Assembly (NCBI RefSeq): GCF_013408745.1
Contig: NZ_JACCBJ010000001.1
Coordinates: 3,720,001-3,784,000 of the forward strand
Reading direction: 5' to 3'
Origin: Leifsonia soli
GTDB lineage: Bacteria; Actinomycetota; Actinomycetes; Actinomycetales; Microbacteriaceae
Length of the DNA stretch: 64,000 bases
A program made the translations under genes and the position numbers. Below are positions 52,717 through 62,197 of the stretch, piece after piece (the stretch's first letter is position 1; each line of letters opens with the position of its first letter). The notes under the pieces were generated by a model that saw only the letters and a program-made list of their open reading frames with translations, had not been told where the DNA came from and ran no database searches.

Positions 52717-53925
52717 ATGTCGTCCACAGCGCCCGCCGGTCCGCGTGCCGGTCTGCCGCGGCCTCCGTTGGCCCGGCCGCGCTCGTGCGCCGTGAGCGGA
52801 GTGAGCGTCGCGCTGGCCGATCATCTCGGCTGGCCGGTCGCGGCCGTGCGCTGGGCGTTCGTCGGCGCGACGCTGCTCGGCGGCGCCGGGATCCTGCTGT
52901 ATCTCTGGCTCTGGGCGCTCACCCCGCTGCGCGCCGCGTCGGGGCTCGACCCGGCCGATGGTGTTGGTCGGCGGGTGAACCTCCCCTGGCTGCTGGCCGG
53001 AGCCGGCGCAGCCGCCGGGATCACCGCCGTCGTCCTGGCCGCGGGGGGAGCGCTCGGCCCGGGCTTCGGGACGCTGGTCGCCTGCGCCGCCCTCCTGGTG
53101 CTCGCCGTTGCGTGGGAGCAGCTGGCCGACGAGGAGCCGGTCGCCTTCGCACCGCTCTCTCCCGGGGCCTTCCGGATCGTCTGCGGCGCGTTCCTCGTCC
53201 TCATCGCCCTGGCCATCGCGCTCACGCAGAACGTCGCGGGGTCCGGGATGCTGTGGCTCGGCATCCTGATCGCCACCTTCGCCGGCGCGGCCGTGCTGGT
53301 CGCTCCGTGGGGACTGCGGCTGTGGCGTGAGCTCATCACCGAGCGGACGGCGCGCATCAAGGAGGAGCAGCGGGCCGAGATGGCCGCGCACCTGCACGAC
53401 TCCGTGCTGCAGACGCTCGCGCTGATCCAGAACCGCGCGGGAGCCACCAGCGAGGTCGGGCGGATCGCCCGCGCACAGGAGCGCGAACTGCGCGACTGGC
53501 TGTTCACCGAGGGCGCGGCGGCATCCGCGGCCGAGGGGAGGGACCTCGCGGCGGAACTGCGGGAGGTCGCCGCGGCTCTGGAGGTCGAGCATCCGGTCAC
53601 GTTCGACGTCGTCTCGGTCGGCGAGCCGGTGAGGAACGCGCCGTCCGAGCTGGGTGCCGCCGCACGCGAGGCGATGCTGAACGCGGCGCGGCACGCCGGG
53701 GGCGACGTGTCCGTCTACGTCGAGCACGCGTCCGGCCGGGTGGATGTGTTCATCCGCGACCGGGGACCGGGCTTCGACCTCGGGGCGCTTCCCGAGGGGC
53801 GCCTCGGTGTCCGAGAATCGATCATCGGCCGCATGCGCCGCGCCGGCGGTCAGGCGACCGTGACGGCGCGCGAGAGCGGCACCGAGATCCAGCTGACCAT
53901 CGAGATCGCGAGCGAGACGACATGA
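52717..53925 (+). CDS. PspC-domain sensor histidine kinase
   Basis: Protein of 402 residues. The N-terminal PspC-like segment (VSVALADHLGWPVAAVRWAF; LYLWLWALTP) is followed by several helices, then the HisKA_3 dimer box AHLHDSVLQTLALIQ with the phospho-His, N-box AAREAMLNAARHAGG and G-box DRGPGFDLG. It signals to the LuxR-type regulator encoded next (ATGA overlap). Senses the cell envelope by analogy with LiaS/PspC kinases. Confidence 0.92.
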   Translation: MSSTAPAGPRAGLPRPPLARPRSCAVSGVSVALADHLGWPVAAVRWAFVGATLLGGAGILLYLWLWALTPLRAASGLDPADGVGRRVNLPWLLAGAGAAAGITAVVLAAGGALGPGFGTLVACAALLVLAVAWEQLADEEPVAFAPLSPGAFRIVCGAFLVLIALAIALTQNVAGSGMLWLGILIATFAGAAVLVAPWGLRLWRELITERTARIKEEQRAEMAAHLHDSVLQTLALIQNRAGATSEVGRIARAQERELRDWLFTEGAAASAAEGRDLAAELREVAAALEVEHPVTFDVVSVGEPVRNAPSELGAAAREAMLNAARHAGGDVSVYVEHASGRVDVFIRDRGPGFDLGALPEGRLGVRESIIGRMRRAGGQATVTARESGTEIQLTIEIASETT

Positions 53926-54596
53926 CCGAGAGCACCGCAGCAGGCCGGCCGGTCACCGTGGTGATCGTGGACGACCACTCCATCTTCCGCTCGGGCCTCC
54001 GCGCCGACCTCGACGACCGCCTGCACGTCGTCGGCGAGGCGGCCGATGTGGATGCGGCGGTCGCGGTGGTCGTCCAGACCCAGCCGGACGTCGTGCTGCT
54101 CGACGTGCACCTGCCCGGCGGCGGGGGCGGCGGGGGAGCCGAGGTCGTGCGCCGGACGGCCGCGGAGGCGCCGTCCACGCGCTTCCTGGCGCTCAGCGTT
54201 TCCGATGCGGCGGAGGACGTGGTCGGCGTCATCCGGGCCGGGGCCCGCGGGTACCTGACGAAGGGCAGCTCGGGCGGTCAGGTCAGCGACGCGGTCGTCG
54301 CGGTGGCGGGCGGCGACGCGGTCTTCTCGCCGCGCCTCGCCGGCTTCGTGCTGGACGCCTTCGGGGCGGCCGCCGGCGAGCAGGCGGAGTCGACAGACGA
54401 GCTCGACCGGCTGTCCGCGCGGGAGCGGGAGGTCATGCGGTTGATCGCACGCGGCTACGCCTACAAGGAGGTGGCCGCCGAGCTGTTCATCTCCATCAAG
54501 ACGGTCGAGACGCACGTCTCCGCGGTGCTGCGGAAGCTGCAGCTGTCGTCCCGGCACGAGCTCACCGCGTGGGCGCTGGAGCGCAAACTCCTGTAG
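53922..54596 (+). CDS. LuxR/NarL-type response regulator
   Basis: Protein of 224 residues. Receiver with DDHSIFRSGL and phospho-acceptor Asp in VLLDVHLPGG; LuxR HTH near the end (LSAREREVMRLIARGYAYKEVAAEL, SIKTVETHVSAVLRKL). A Gly-rich insert lies just after the phosphorylation site. Cognate of the kinase upstream. Confidence 0.93.
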   Translation: MTESTAAGRPVTVVIVDDHSIFRSGLRADLDDRLHVVGEAADVDAAVAVVVQTQPDVVLLDVHLPGGGGGGGAEVVRRTAAEAPSTRFLALSVSDAAEDVVGVIRAGARGYLTKGSSGGQVSDAVVAVAGGDAVFSPRLAGFVLDAFGAAAGEQAESTDELDRLSAREREVMRLIARGYAYKEVAAELFISIKTVETHVSAVLRKLQLSSRHELTAWALERKLL

Positions 54597-54796
54597 TCCG
54601 GTGACCGCTTTGCGGCCGGGCTGCCGCGTCCCGTACACTTGACGCGGTGGTTGAATCTGCCAAGCTTTTCTGCGCCCTTTTTCTGGTGTAGCGACGGCAG
54701 CACTGCCGCGCTCCGGCCGGGCATCCGCAGCACGTTCGGATGTTCGATCGGTTAGCCTTGAACAGCCAGCGCAGGAAGTCGGCGATTCGGTTCCCT

Positions 54797-54869
<73 letters not shown>

Positions 54870-54911
54870 CAAGTCGGCACTCTGGTGCCGATCCACGAAA
54901 GGTGTAACGAG

Positions 54912-55184
54912 GTGGCCCGAAAGGTAATCGACGAGCCGAGCGAGGAGATCGTCGCCAACGCGAAGAAGGATCGCGCCGCACGGCGCAACCCCTTCGCGCG
55001 GATCGCCCTGTTCATCCGGCAGGTCATCGGCGAGCTGAAGAAGGTCGTCACGCCGACCCGCAAGGAGCTCTTCAGCTACACCGGCGTCGTGCTCGTGTTC
55101 GTGGTGATCATGATGGCTCTCGTGTCACTCCTTGACTGGGTGTTCGGCATGGGTGTCGTCTGGGTCTTCGGAAACCCGAAATAG
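54912..55184 (+). CDS. secE: Preprotein translocase subunit SecE
   Basis: Protein of 90 residues, one membrane helix (about 58-78). The conserved pre-helix motif is IGELKKVVTPTRKEL. Part of the SecYEG channel. GTG at 54912, with AAAGG upstream, is chosen over upstream in-frame codons lying in the tRNA. Confidence 0.93.
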   Translation: MARKVIDEPSEEIVANAKKDRAARRNPFARIALFIRQVIGELKKVVTPTRKELFSYTGVVLVFVVIMMALVSLLDWVFGMGVVWVFGNPK

Positions 55185-55228
55185 ACGACGTCGATCGGGC
55201 CGCACCGGCCCTCCCGACAAGAAATGGA

Positions 55229-56161
55229 ATGAATTCAGTGTCTGAGACGAATCGCGACGACGTGGACTGGGCGCCCGCTGCGGAGCAGTCCTCCGAGGAC
55301 GACGAGGCGCAGACCGGCAACGTTCTCGCCAGCGAGGACGAAGCGTCCGACTCCGCCGAGCACGAGGCGCTGCACGTCGTCGCGGACGACGGCACCGAGA
55401 TCGACCTCGACGCCGTGCTCGACGCCATGGCGGAGGCGGTGGACCCCGAGGCCGACCGCGCCGTCGACGAGGCGCTCGAGGTCGACAGCGTGGACGAGGC
55501 CGAGGCCGCCGTCGAAGCGGTCGAGGACGAGGAGGAGGAGACCTCCACCGACCCGTATGAGGAGTTCCGCGCCGAACTGCGCGCCAAGCTCGGCAAGTGG
55601 TACGTCATCCACTCGTACGCCGGGTTCGAGCGTCGCGTGAAGTCCAACATCGAGAACCGCATGGTCTCGATGAACATGGAGGACTACATCTACGAGGTGC
55701 AGGTCCCCATGGAGGACGTGGTCGAGATCAAGAACGGCCAGCGCAAGATGGTCAACCGCGTCCGCATCCCCGGCTACGTGCTGGTGCGCATGGACCTCAA
55801 CGAGGACAGCTGGTCGGTCGTCCGGCACACGCCGGGCGTCACCGGGTTCGTCGGCAACGCCCACAACCCGACCCCGCTGCGCTTCGAAGAGGCCTTCTCG
55901 ATGCTGAAGAGCCTCGTGCAGGTCGAGGCCGCGCCGGCCAAGGGCGCCGCGAAGGGCCAGAAGGCCGCCGCACGCGTCATCCCCGCCGAGGTCGACTTCG
56001 AGATCGGCGAGACCATCACCATCAAGGAAGGCTCGTTCGCAGGCCTCCCGGGCTCCATCAGCGAGATCAAGCCGGAGAGCGGCAAGCTCACCGTGCTCGT
56101 CTCCCTGTTCGAGCGCGAGACCCCGGTCGAGCTCAGCTTCGACCAGGTCACGAAGCTCTAG
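55229..56161 (+). CDS. nusG: Transcription antitermination factor NusG
   Basis: About 310 residues. Long acidic N-terminal extension (about 1-110) typical of actinobacteria, NGN domain ([39 protein letters not shown]), and a C-terminal KOW domain ([18 protein letters not shown]). Start ATG 55229 or GTG 55238. Couples transcription to translation and Rho. Confidence 0.95.
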   Translation: MNSVSETNRDDVDWAPAAEQSSEDDEAQTGNVLASEDEASDSAEHEALHVVADDGTEIDLDAVLDAMAEAVDPEADRAVDEALEVDSVDEAEAAVEAVEDEEEETSTDPYEEFRAELRAKLGKWYVIHSYAGFERRVKSNIENRMVSMNMEDYIYEVQVPMEDVVEIKNGQRKMVNRVRIPGYVLVRMDLNEDSWSVVRHTPGVTGFVGNAHNPTPLRFEEAFSMLKSLVQVEAAPAKGAAKGQKAAARVIPAEVDFEIGETITIKEGSFAGLPGSISEIKPESGKLTVLVSLFERETPVELSFDQVTKL

Positions 56162-56280
56162 GGAACATTCAGAGCCTCCCCACTGTTTTTCAGAACACCG
56201 GGTCTCGGAAGGGCCGAGAAACCGGGAGAGCGATGCGGACCGCGGTCCGGCTCGCTCGAATACACAAAGAAGGAAGAGAC

Positions 56281-56712
56281 ATGGCACCGAAGAAGAAGGT
56301 CACCGGTCTGATCAAGCTTCAGATCAACGCCGGCGCCGCCAACCCCGCCCCGCCTATCGGCCCGGCGCTCGGTCAGCACGGCGTGAACATCATGGAGTTC
56401 TGCAAGGCGTACAACGCGGCGACCGAGTCGCAGCGCGGCAACGTCATCCCGGTCGAGATCACCGTCTACGAGGACCGTTCGTTCACGTTCGTCCTGAAGA
56501 CCCCGCCGGCGGCAGAGCTCATCAAGAAGGCGGCAGGCGTCGCCAAGGGCTCCGGCGTCCCGCACACCAACAAGGTCGGCAAGCTGACCCAGGAGCAGGT
56601 GCGCCAGATCGCCGAGCAGAAGATGGTCGACCTCAACGCCAACGACATCGACGCGGCGTCGAAGATCATCGCAGGCACCGCCCGCTCGATGGGCATCACG
56701 GTCGAGGCGTAA
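56281..56712 (+). CDS. rplK: 50S ribosomal protein L11
   Basis: Protein of 143 residues. Conserved [20 protein letters not shown] near the N-terminus and rRNA-binding end [15 protein letters not shown] upstream of the ATG. Binds 23S rRNA at the GTPase centre. Confidence 0.98.
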   Translation: MAPKKKVTGLIKLQINAGAANPAPPIGPALGQHGVNIMEFCKAYNAATESQRGNVIPVEITVYEDRSFTFVLKTPPAAELIKKAAGVAKGSGVPHTNKVGKLTQEQVRQIAEQKMVDLNANDIDAASKIIAGTARSMGITVEA

Positions 56713-56784
56713 GCCCGACCCCCTCAAGACATCTCGTGGAAGAGCCGGCCAGGCTCGCACCACATTCTCGTAAGGAGAAATCAC

Positions 56785-57474
56785 ATGGCACAGAAGTCCA
56801 AGGCCTACCGGGCCGCGGCCGAGAAGATCGAGGCCGGAAAGTTCTACACCCCCGCTGAGGCCGTCGCCCTGGCGAAGGAGACCGGCTCCGCCAAGTTCAA
56901 CTCGACCGTCGAGGTCGCGCTGAAGCTCGGCGTGGACCCGCGCAAGGCGGACCAGATGGTCCGCGGTACCGTCATTCTTCCTCACGGTACGGGCAAGACC
57001 GCCCGCGTCATCGTGTTCGCGACCGGCCCGGCCGCCGAGGCGGCCATCGCCGCGGGTGCGGACGAGGTCGGCGGCGCCGAGCTGATCGAGAAGGTCGCCG
57101 GCGGGTACACCGACTTCGACGCGGCCGTCTCCACCCCGGAGCTCATGGGTCAGGTCGGTCGCCTCGGCAAGGTGCTCGGCCCGCGCGGCCTCATGCCGAA
57201 CCCGAAGACCGGAACGGTCACGCCGGATGTGGCGAAGGCCGTCTCCGACATCAAGGGCGGAAAGATCGAGTTCCGCGTCGACAAGCACGCCAACGTGCAC
57301 TTCGTCGTGGGCAAGGCGGGCTTCACCGCCGAGCAGCTGAACGACAACATCACCACCGCTCTCGAGGAGGTCGTGCGTCTCAAGCCGTCCGCCGCGAAGG
57401 GCCGTTACATCCAGAAGGGCGCCGTGTCGACCACGTTCGGCCCGGGCATCCCGCTGGACGTCAACGCCATCTGA
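56785..57474 (+). CDS. rplA: 50S ribosomal protein L1
   Basis: Protein of 229 residues. Signature [19 protein letters not shown]; two-domain L1 fold. AAGGAG upstream. A terminator follows, and the usual rplJ-rplL pair does not come next; a toxin-antitoxin pair lies there instead. Confidence 0.98.
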   Translation: MAQKSKAYRAAAEKIEAGKFYTPAEAVALAKETGSAKFNSTVEVALKLGVDPRKADQMVRGTVILPHGTGKTARVIVFATGPAAEAAIAAGADEVGGAELIEKVAGGYTDFDAAVSTPELMGQVGRLGKVLGPRGLMPNPKTGTVTPDVAKAVSDIKGGKIEFRVDKHANVHFVVGKAGFTAEQLNDNITTALEEVVRLKPSAAKGRYIQKGAVSTTFGPGIPLDVNAI

Positions 57475-57495
57475 GTTCGTTCCGCGAACATCCTC

Positions 57496-57534
57496 CGACG
57501 GGGTCGGGGCCGCTTGCCGGTCCCGACCCCGTCG
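57496..57534 (+). terminator. 13-bp terminator after rplA
   Basis: CGACGGGGTCGGG (57496-57508) pairs perfectly with CCCGACCCCGTCG (57522-57534). It ends the rplKA transcript. Confidence 0.85.
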
Positions 57535-57555
57535 TCGTTCGCGCCACCACTGGCC

Positions 57556-57608
57556 TGTTCAGAAATTCGTGATGTTCAGTTATAGTGAACATTGCGTAGG
57601 AATGAACA
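57556..57608 (+). promoter_or_regulatory. abiE promoter with four nested operator half-sites
   Basis: TGTTCA at 57556 and 57573, TGAACA at 57586 and 57603: two nested inverted repeats sharing one centre (57582). The inner palindrome is ATGTTCA-7-TGAACAT. A -10 box TATAGT (57581-57586) lies at the centre, with TTCAGA 17 bases upstream as a possible -35. AbiEi proteins repress their own operons by binding inverted repeats, so this is a likely autoregulatory site. Confidence 0.7.
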
Positions 57609-57618
57609 GCGAGGGATT

Positions 57619-58599
57619 ATGGAACGCGAAGTCGCCGAAGAGTTCCGGTCGCGCCTCGATGAATACGGAATTACTCTCGACTCGGCCTCTCTAGAAACGT
57701 TGGAGGCCGAATCCGCGAGAGCTGGGTATCTCGTTCATCGCGTTGCTCAGGGTCCCATCACGCTGTTCTCTATCCCACGTGTGACTCCTGGGACGGTCGC
57801 ACGCGTGGCCGGCTACCGCCATCCCCTGGTGCTCGCTCATCGAATCGGGACGGCAGCTATGGAGTCGCTCCGCCAGGCCGGAATCAGCTTCATCGACCGC
57901 GCGGGAAATGCCCACATCGAGATGGACGGTCTTCTCATTGACGTGCGGGGCCGACGTCAGCAGTCCCCATCCCCTGTGGGTGGCGGGGTCAAGGGCGCGA
58001 ACCTCTTCAGCGTCAAGCGTTCGCAGGTAGTGATGGCGTTGCTGGCATGGCCGTGGCTTGCGAAGGCTCCGATACGCGCGCTTGCGGAGGCGGCCGGTGT
58101 GAGCGTTGGCCAGGCTTACGAGACGACGGCAGTGCTGGCGGACTACGGCTACTTAGACCTTGAGAGCCGTCGGATCCTTCGGGGTCGGCTGCTGCTTGAT
58201 TCCTGGGCTGCTGCGTATCCGACAGCATTGGGTGCGCCGAGTCGATTTGCTGGGTTTCACGGTGACCTGCGACGGCCGCTCGAACCCGTGGATCTGGTCT
58301 ACGTGAGCGGAGAGAGCGCTGCGACCGACCGGCTGCGAGGAATCCAGTCGCTGACCGCCTATGCCACGGGCGACCGCACCCGGCTTGCGCTAGCCAACCG
58401 ATGGGTGGCAACGGGAGATCGGAACGTGCACGTAGGCCGAGTATTTTGGCGCAATCCCGAGGGCGAGCCTCCTTCGCTCCGGGTGCTGCCCGCTCCCGCG
58501 CCTCTGATCTACGCTGACTTGCTCGCGTCCGGTGACCCTCGACAGCGTGAAGTCGCACTGGAGATCCGAGAGGCGGCCGATGGACTTCGGCAGTTGTGA
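57619..58599 (+). CDS. abiEi: AbiEi-like antitoxin of a type IV toxin-antitoxin system
   Basis: Protein of 326 residues. Antitoxin-like repressor domain near the N-terminus (GPITLFSIPRVTPGTVARVAGYRHP) and a winged-helix stretch ALAEAAGVSVGQAYETTAVLADYGYLDL near 165-190. GAGGG leads ATG 57619. It should repress its operon and neutralise the nucleotidyltransferase encoded next. Base composition is less GC-rich than the ribosomal genes ahead, which suggests insertion. Confidence 0.75.
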   Translation: MEREVAEEFRSRLDEYGITLDSASLETLEAESARAGYLVHRVAQGPITLFSIPRVTPGTVARVAGYRHPLVLAHRIGTAAMESLRQAGISFIDRAGNAHIEMDGLLIDVRGRRQQSPSPVGGGVKGANLFSVKRSQVVMALLAWPWLAKAPIRALAEAAGVSVGQAYETTAVLADYGYLDLESRRILRGRLLLDSWAAAYPTALGAPSRFAGFHGDLRRPLEPVDLVYVSGESAATDRLRGIQSLTAYATGDRTRLALANRWVATGDRNVHVGRVFWRNPEGEPPSLRVLPAPAPLIYADLLASGDPRQREVALEIREAADGLRQL

Positions 58600-59410
58600 C
58601 CCGCGTCTGCTCGACGAGGCTGATGCGATCGCTGAGGAACTCGTGCAGTCGGTGGGCGTCGACCCCGACGATATCCTTCTGGTCGGCGCGCGCTGCCGAG
58701 ATGCCATCCACTCGGCACTGGGCTTCAGTTTCCCATTGCTTGCCACGCGTGACACCGATATCGGCCTCGCGCTTCGCGACTGGTCCATTTTCGAGGAGAT
58801 TCGAGAACGCTATCGGCCAACCGGAAGTACCGGCGTCCGATTCCTCGTTGCCGGAACGCCAGTCGACCTCATGCCATTCGGCTCGATCGAGAACCCCGAC
58901 GGGGTCGTAACTCCGCGCGCCCGAATGGAGCCGATCAGCGTCTTCGGTTTTGAGGATGTGCATTCGGACGCGGCTGTGGTCCCCTTGCCGAGCGGGATCA
59001 GCATACGGATACCGAAGCCGGCCGGTTATGCTGCTTTGAAGTTGCGCGCCTGGGTGGACCGGTCAGTTGCCGGAGATGCAAAGGACGCCAAGGACCTGGC
59101 CGTCGCATGCTTCTGGTACCAGAATTGGCCCGTCGTGGAGGATCGACTCTGGGCAGACGACGGCACCCTGCTCCTCCCTTTCGAACTGGACATGGATCGC
59201 GCTGCGGTTGCCTTGCTCCGGGCGGACTCGATGGCCCTCCTCGAAGTTCCCAGAGCAGCCGACCTTGCCCGACGCTGCGCGGACACCGACAGGGATCTCT
59301 TCATCCGCAACTTCTCCATTCACGGAACGAATCTGTGGCCGCGAGACCGAGACGTGCTGCGGTCGTACGCGACGGAGCTCCTGGCCCCGAGTTCAGACAC
59401 GTCGCCGTGA
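58580..59410 (+). CDS. abiEii: AbiEii-like nucleotidyltransferase toxin
   Basis: Protein of 276 residues overlapping the antitoxin gene by 20 bases. The nucleotidyltransferase fold has LLVGARCRDAI (G-A/S motif, about 34-43) and the metal pair Asp58/Asp60 in TRDTDIGLAL; a third carboxylate strand VRFLVAGTPVDLMPF follows. Related AbiEii/MenT toxins add nucleotides to tRNA ends. The start at 58580 has GAGAGGCGG upstream. Confidence 0.78.
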   Translation: MDFGSCDPRLLDEADAIAEELVQSVGVDPDDILLVGARCRDAIHSALGFSFPLLATRDTDIGLALRDWSIFEEIRERYRPTGSTGVRFLVAGTPVDLMPFGSIENPDGVVTPRARMEPISVFGFEDVHSDAAVVPLPSGISIRIPKPAGYAALKLRAWVDRSVAGDAKDAKDLAVACFWYQNWPVVEDRLWADDGTLLLPFELDMDRAAVALLRADSMALLEVPRAADLARRCADTDRDLFIRNFSIHGTNLWPRDRDVLRSYATELLAPSSDTSP

Positions 59411-59553
59411 GGATGCTTCTCCTCGGGCAACGATCGCAACAGACCTGTCTACCCCTCGTTGCGGTGGTAGAACGATGGGGTCTAGTGTCGCTCCTGTCGC
59501 GCGCCGTGCGCGACGGCTCGAAGTCGAGTCCGTCCGAGCTAAGGATGACATTC

Positions 59554-61548
59554 ATGGCACAACGCACCACGGGATCCCTCCACAAGAGGGCGCTCGGAAT
59601 CATCGCCACCACGTCTGCCGTGGTGGCTTTGTCGTTGGCGGGGGCATCGGCGGCGAACGCAGCCGACCGCGTGACCTACGCCGGCTCCGTCCCCTCCTGG
59701 GCGACCGCGGCGAACGACGCCGGCGCCGCACCGGCCGACGCGACGGTGGAAGGTGAGATCTACCTTCCGCTCCGCGACCAGGCGGGCGCCGAGGCGCTCG
59801 CGAAGGCGGTCTCGAACCCGCTCGACCGCGGCTACCGCAAGGCGCTCAATCCGAAGCAGTGGATCGACAGGTTCTCGCCGACCCAGGCCGACTCGGACGC
59901 GGTGGTCAGCTTCCTGAAGGCGGCCGGGCTCACCATCTCCGCCGTCCCGGCCAGCCGCCAGTACGTGGTCTTCCGTGGCACGCCGGACCAGCTCGGCTCC
60001 ATCTTCGGCACCTCGTTGCACGCGTTCAACTACGCCGGGCGCCAGCTCGTCGCCCCCGCCTCCGCCCCGTCGCTGCCGACCAGCATCGGCGGCAAGGTCT
60101 CGGGTGTGAGCATCGAGCAGTCGCGCACGCTGACGCGTCCCGATTCGATCAAGCAGGGCGACCTGGGCCCCTCCGGCGCACCGCAGGTCGCGCGCAAGGC
60201 GGCTGCCGCACCGGTCATCCAGACGCCGTGCTCGCACTACTACGGCGAGCACACGGTGACGGTCCCGCCGGCGTACAACGGCAACACGCAGTACAGCACC
60301 TACAACTGCGGCTACACCCCGCAGCAGCTGCGCAGCGCGTACGGCCTGAACGACCTCGGCAAGCGCGGCATCAACGGCTCGGGTCAGACGGTGGCGATCA
60401 TCGACGCCTACGCCAGCCCGACCATCGTCAAGGATGTCAACAGCTACTCGCAGCAGAACGGCGAGCCCGGGCTGACCAACTCCAGCTACCAGCAGCTCGT
60501 CCCCAGCCCCAGCGAGTTCGTCGACCAGGAGCTCTGCCAGTACCCGAGCGGATGGCAGGGCGAGCAGACGCTCGACGTCGAGTCGGTGCACGCTGTCGCA
60601 CCGGGGGCTCGCATCCTCTACGTCGGCGGCTTCAACTGCGGCGGCGGCCTGGATGTGGCCATGTCGAAGATCCTCGACAACAAGCTCGCCAACATCGTCA
60701 GCAACAGCTACGGCAACGTGGGCGAGGCGGTTCCGGCCGACGTGATCCAGGGCGAGGTGAACCTGCAGCTCCAGGCCGCGGGCGAGGGCATCGGCCTGTA
60801 CTTCTCGAGCGGTGACAACGGCGACGAGGTCGCGAACCTCGGCTACCCGTCGCCGGACTTCCCGGCATCCTCCCCGTGGGTGACCTCGGTCGGCGGCACG
60901 AGCACCGGCATCGACAAGAACGGCAAGATCGCGTGGGAGACGGGATGGGGCGACCAGTTCGACCAGATCGTCAAGAACGCCGACGGCACGCTCAGCTACG
61001 CGCAGCCCCTCCCGGGCACGCGGTTCGTCGGCGGCGCCGGCGGCGGCACGAGCGCGGTGTTCGCACAGCCCGGCTACCAGCGCGGGATCGTCCCCGCTGC
61101 GCTCGCGAACGGCAAGCGCGTCTCGCCGGACGTCGCGGCACTCGCCGACCCGTACACCGGGTTCCTGATCGGCATCCGCCCGATCATCGACGACACGACG
61201 CTGGCGACCGGCGACTACATCAACGAGACCTACGGCGGAACGTCGCTGGCCTCGCCGATCGTCGCCGCCCAGATCGCGATCGTGCAGCAGGCGACGCGCT
61301 CGACCATCGGGTTCGCGAACCCGACGCTGTACGGCGTGAAGCGCATCCTGCCGAACGCGTTCCGCGACGTGCTGCCGCAGAACCCGACGCAGGCGCTGGT
61401 CTACACGAGCGCGATCAGCGGCAACACCTACCTGGTGTCGATGGATCAGGACACCTCGCTGAAGACGGCGAAGGGATACGACCCGGTGACCGGCCTCGGC
61501 GGTGTCTCCTTCGACCTGCTCAGTTGGGTGGCCCAGGGTAGGCACTAG
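59554..61548 (+). CDS. Secreted S53 family peptidase (sedolisin/kumamolisin-like)
   Basis: Serine-carboxyl peptidase of 664 residues. Sec-type signal peptide (KRALGIIATTSAVVALSLAGASAANA). Activation domain (about 40-200), then the catalytic domain: Glu and Asp in GEQTLDVES, Asp in SSGDNGDEV, and Ser in YGGTSLASPI. Two Cys pairs in the mature part suggest disulfides. ATG 59554 has AAGG upstream. Extracellular acid protease. Confidence 0.92.
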   Translation: MAQRTTGSLHKRALGIIATTSAVVALSLAGASAANAADRVTYAGSVPSWATAANDAGAAPADATVEGEIYLPLRDQAGAEALAKAVSNPLDRGYRKALNPKQWIDRFSPTQADSDAVVSFLKAAGLTISAVPASRQYVVFRGTPDQLGSIFGTSLHAFNYAGRQLVAPASAPSLPTSIGGKVSGVSIEQSRTLTRPDSIKQGDLGPSGAPQVARKAAAAPVIQTPCSHYYGEHTVTVPPAYNGNTQYSTYNCGYTPQQLRSAYGLNDLGKRGINGSGQTVAIIDAYASPTIVKDVNSYSQQNGEPGLTNSSYQQLVPSPSEFVDQELCQYPSGWQGEQTLDVESVHAVAPGARILYVGGFNCGGGLDVAMSKILDNKLANIVSNSYGNVGEAVPADVIQGEVNLQLQAAGEGIGLYFSSGDNGDEVANLGYPSPDFPASSPWVTSVGGTSTGIDKNGKIAWETGWGDQFDQIVKNADGTLSYAQPLPGTRFVGGAGGGTSAVFAQPGYQRGIVPAALANGKRVSPDVAALADPYTGFLIGIRPIIDDTTLATGDYINETYGGTSLASPIVAAQIAIVQQATRSTIGFANPTLYGVKRILPNAFRDVLPQNPTQALVYTSAISGNTYLVSMDQDTSLKTAKGYDPVTGLGGVSFDLLSWVAQGRH

Positions 61549-61566
61549 CCACGCAATGCGCACCAC

Positions 61567-61601
61567 GGACCGGCCGTGTCCCGATCGGAGGCGGCCGGTC
61601 C
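61567..61601 (+). terminator. 10-bp hairpin after the peptidase gene
   Basis: GGACCGGCCG (61567-61576) pairs perfectly with CGGCCGGTCC (61592-61601). Confidence 0.65.
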
Positions 61602-61644
61602 GCCGCGTGCGGAGGGTCGGCCGCGCGCTGGCTAGGCTGACGGG

Positions 61645-62181
61645 GTGACCGTCACCATCCGCCCCGCCGTCGCCGGAGACGCCGCCGCCCTCGCCGCGGT
61701 CGCCGCCGCGACCTTCCCGCTCGCCTGCCCGCCGCACACGACCGAGGAGGCGAAGGCGGCGTTCATCGCGACCGTGCTCTCGAAGCAGCGGTTCGCCGAG
61801 TACCTCGCCGACGCGTCGCGCCGGCTGCTCATCGCGGAGGACGAGGCGGGCGTCGCGGTCGGATACACCATGGTCAACCTGGGCGACCCGGCGGATGCCG
61901 ACGTGCGCGGCTGCCTCCGCATCCATCCCACCGCCGAGCTGAGCAAGTGCTATGTGCTGCCCGGCCACCACGGCGAGGGCGTCGCGAGCCGGCTCATGGC
62001 CGAGAGCCTGCGGGCGGGCGCCGAAGCGGGAGCCGGGGGGATGTGGCTGGGCGTCAACGAGGAGAACGCCCGAGCGCAGCGCTTCTACGGCAAGCACGGC
62101 TTCGAGCGCGTCGGAGCCAAGCGCTTCCTGGTCGGCGACCGCTACGAGGACGACTGGGTGATGGAGCGGGCGCTTCCGTAG
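61645..62181 (+). CDS. GNAT acetyltransferase
   Basis: Standard single-domain GNAT, 178 residues: CYVLPGHHGEGVASRLMAESL is the acetyl-CoA motif (about 110-130), and NEENARAQRFYGKHGFERVG the C-terminal motif. Not related to the small NATD1-type group of the island. GTG start. Substrate unknown. Confidence 0.9.
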   Translation: MTVTIRPAVAGDAAALAAVAAATFPLACPPHTTEEAKAAFIATVLSKQRFAEYLADASRRLLIAEDEAGVAVGYTMVNLGDPADADVRGCLRIHPTAELSKCYVLPGHHGEGVASRLMAESLRAGAEAGAGGMWLGVNEENARAQRFYGKHGFERVGAKRFLVGDRYEDDWVMERALP

Positions 62182-62197
62182 GCCGAACGGTCGCCGG

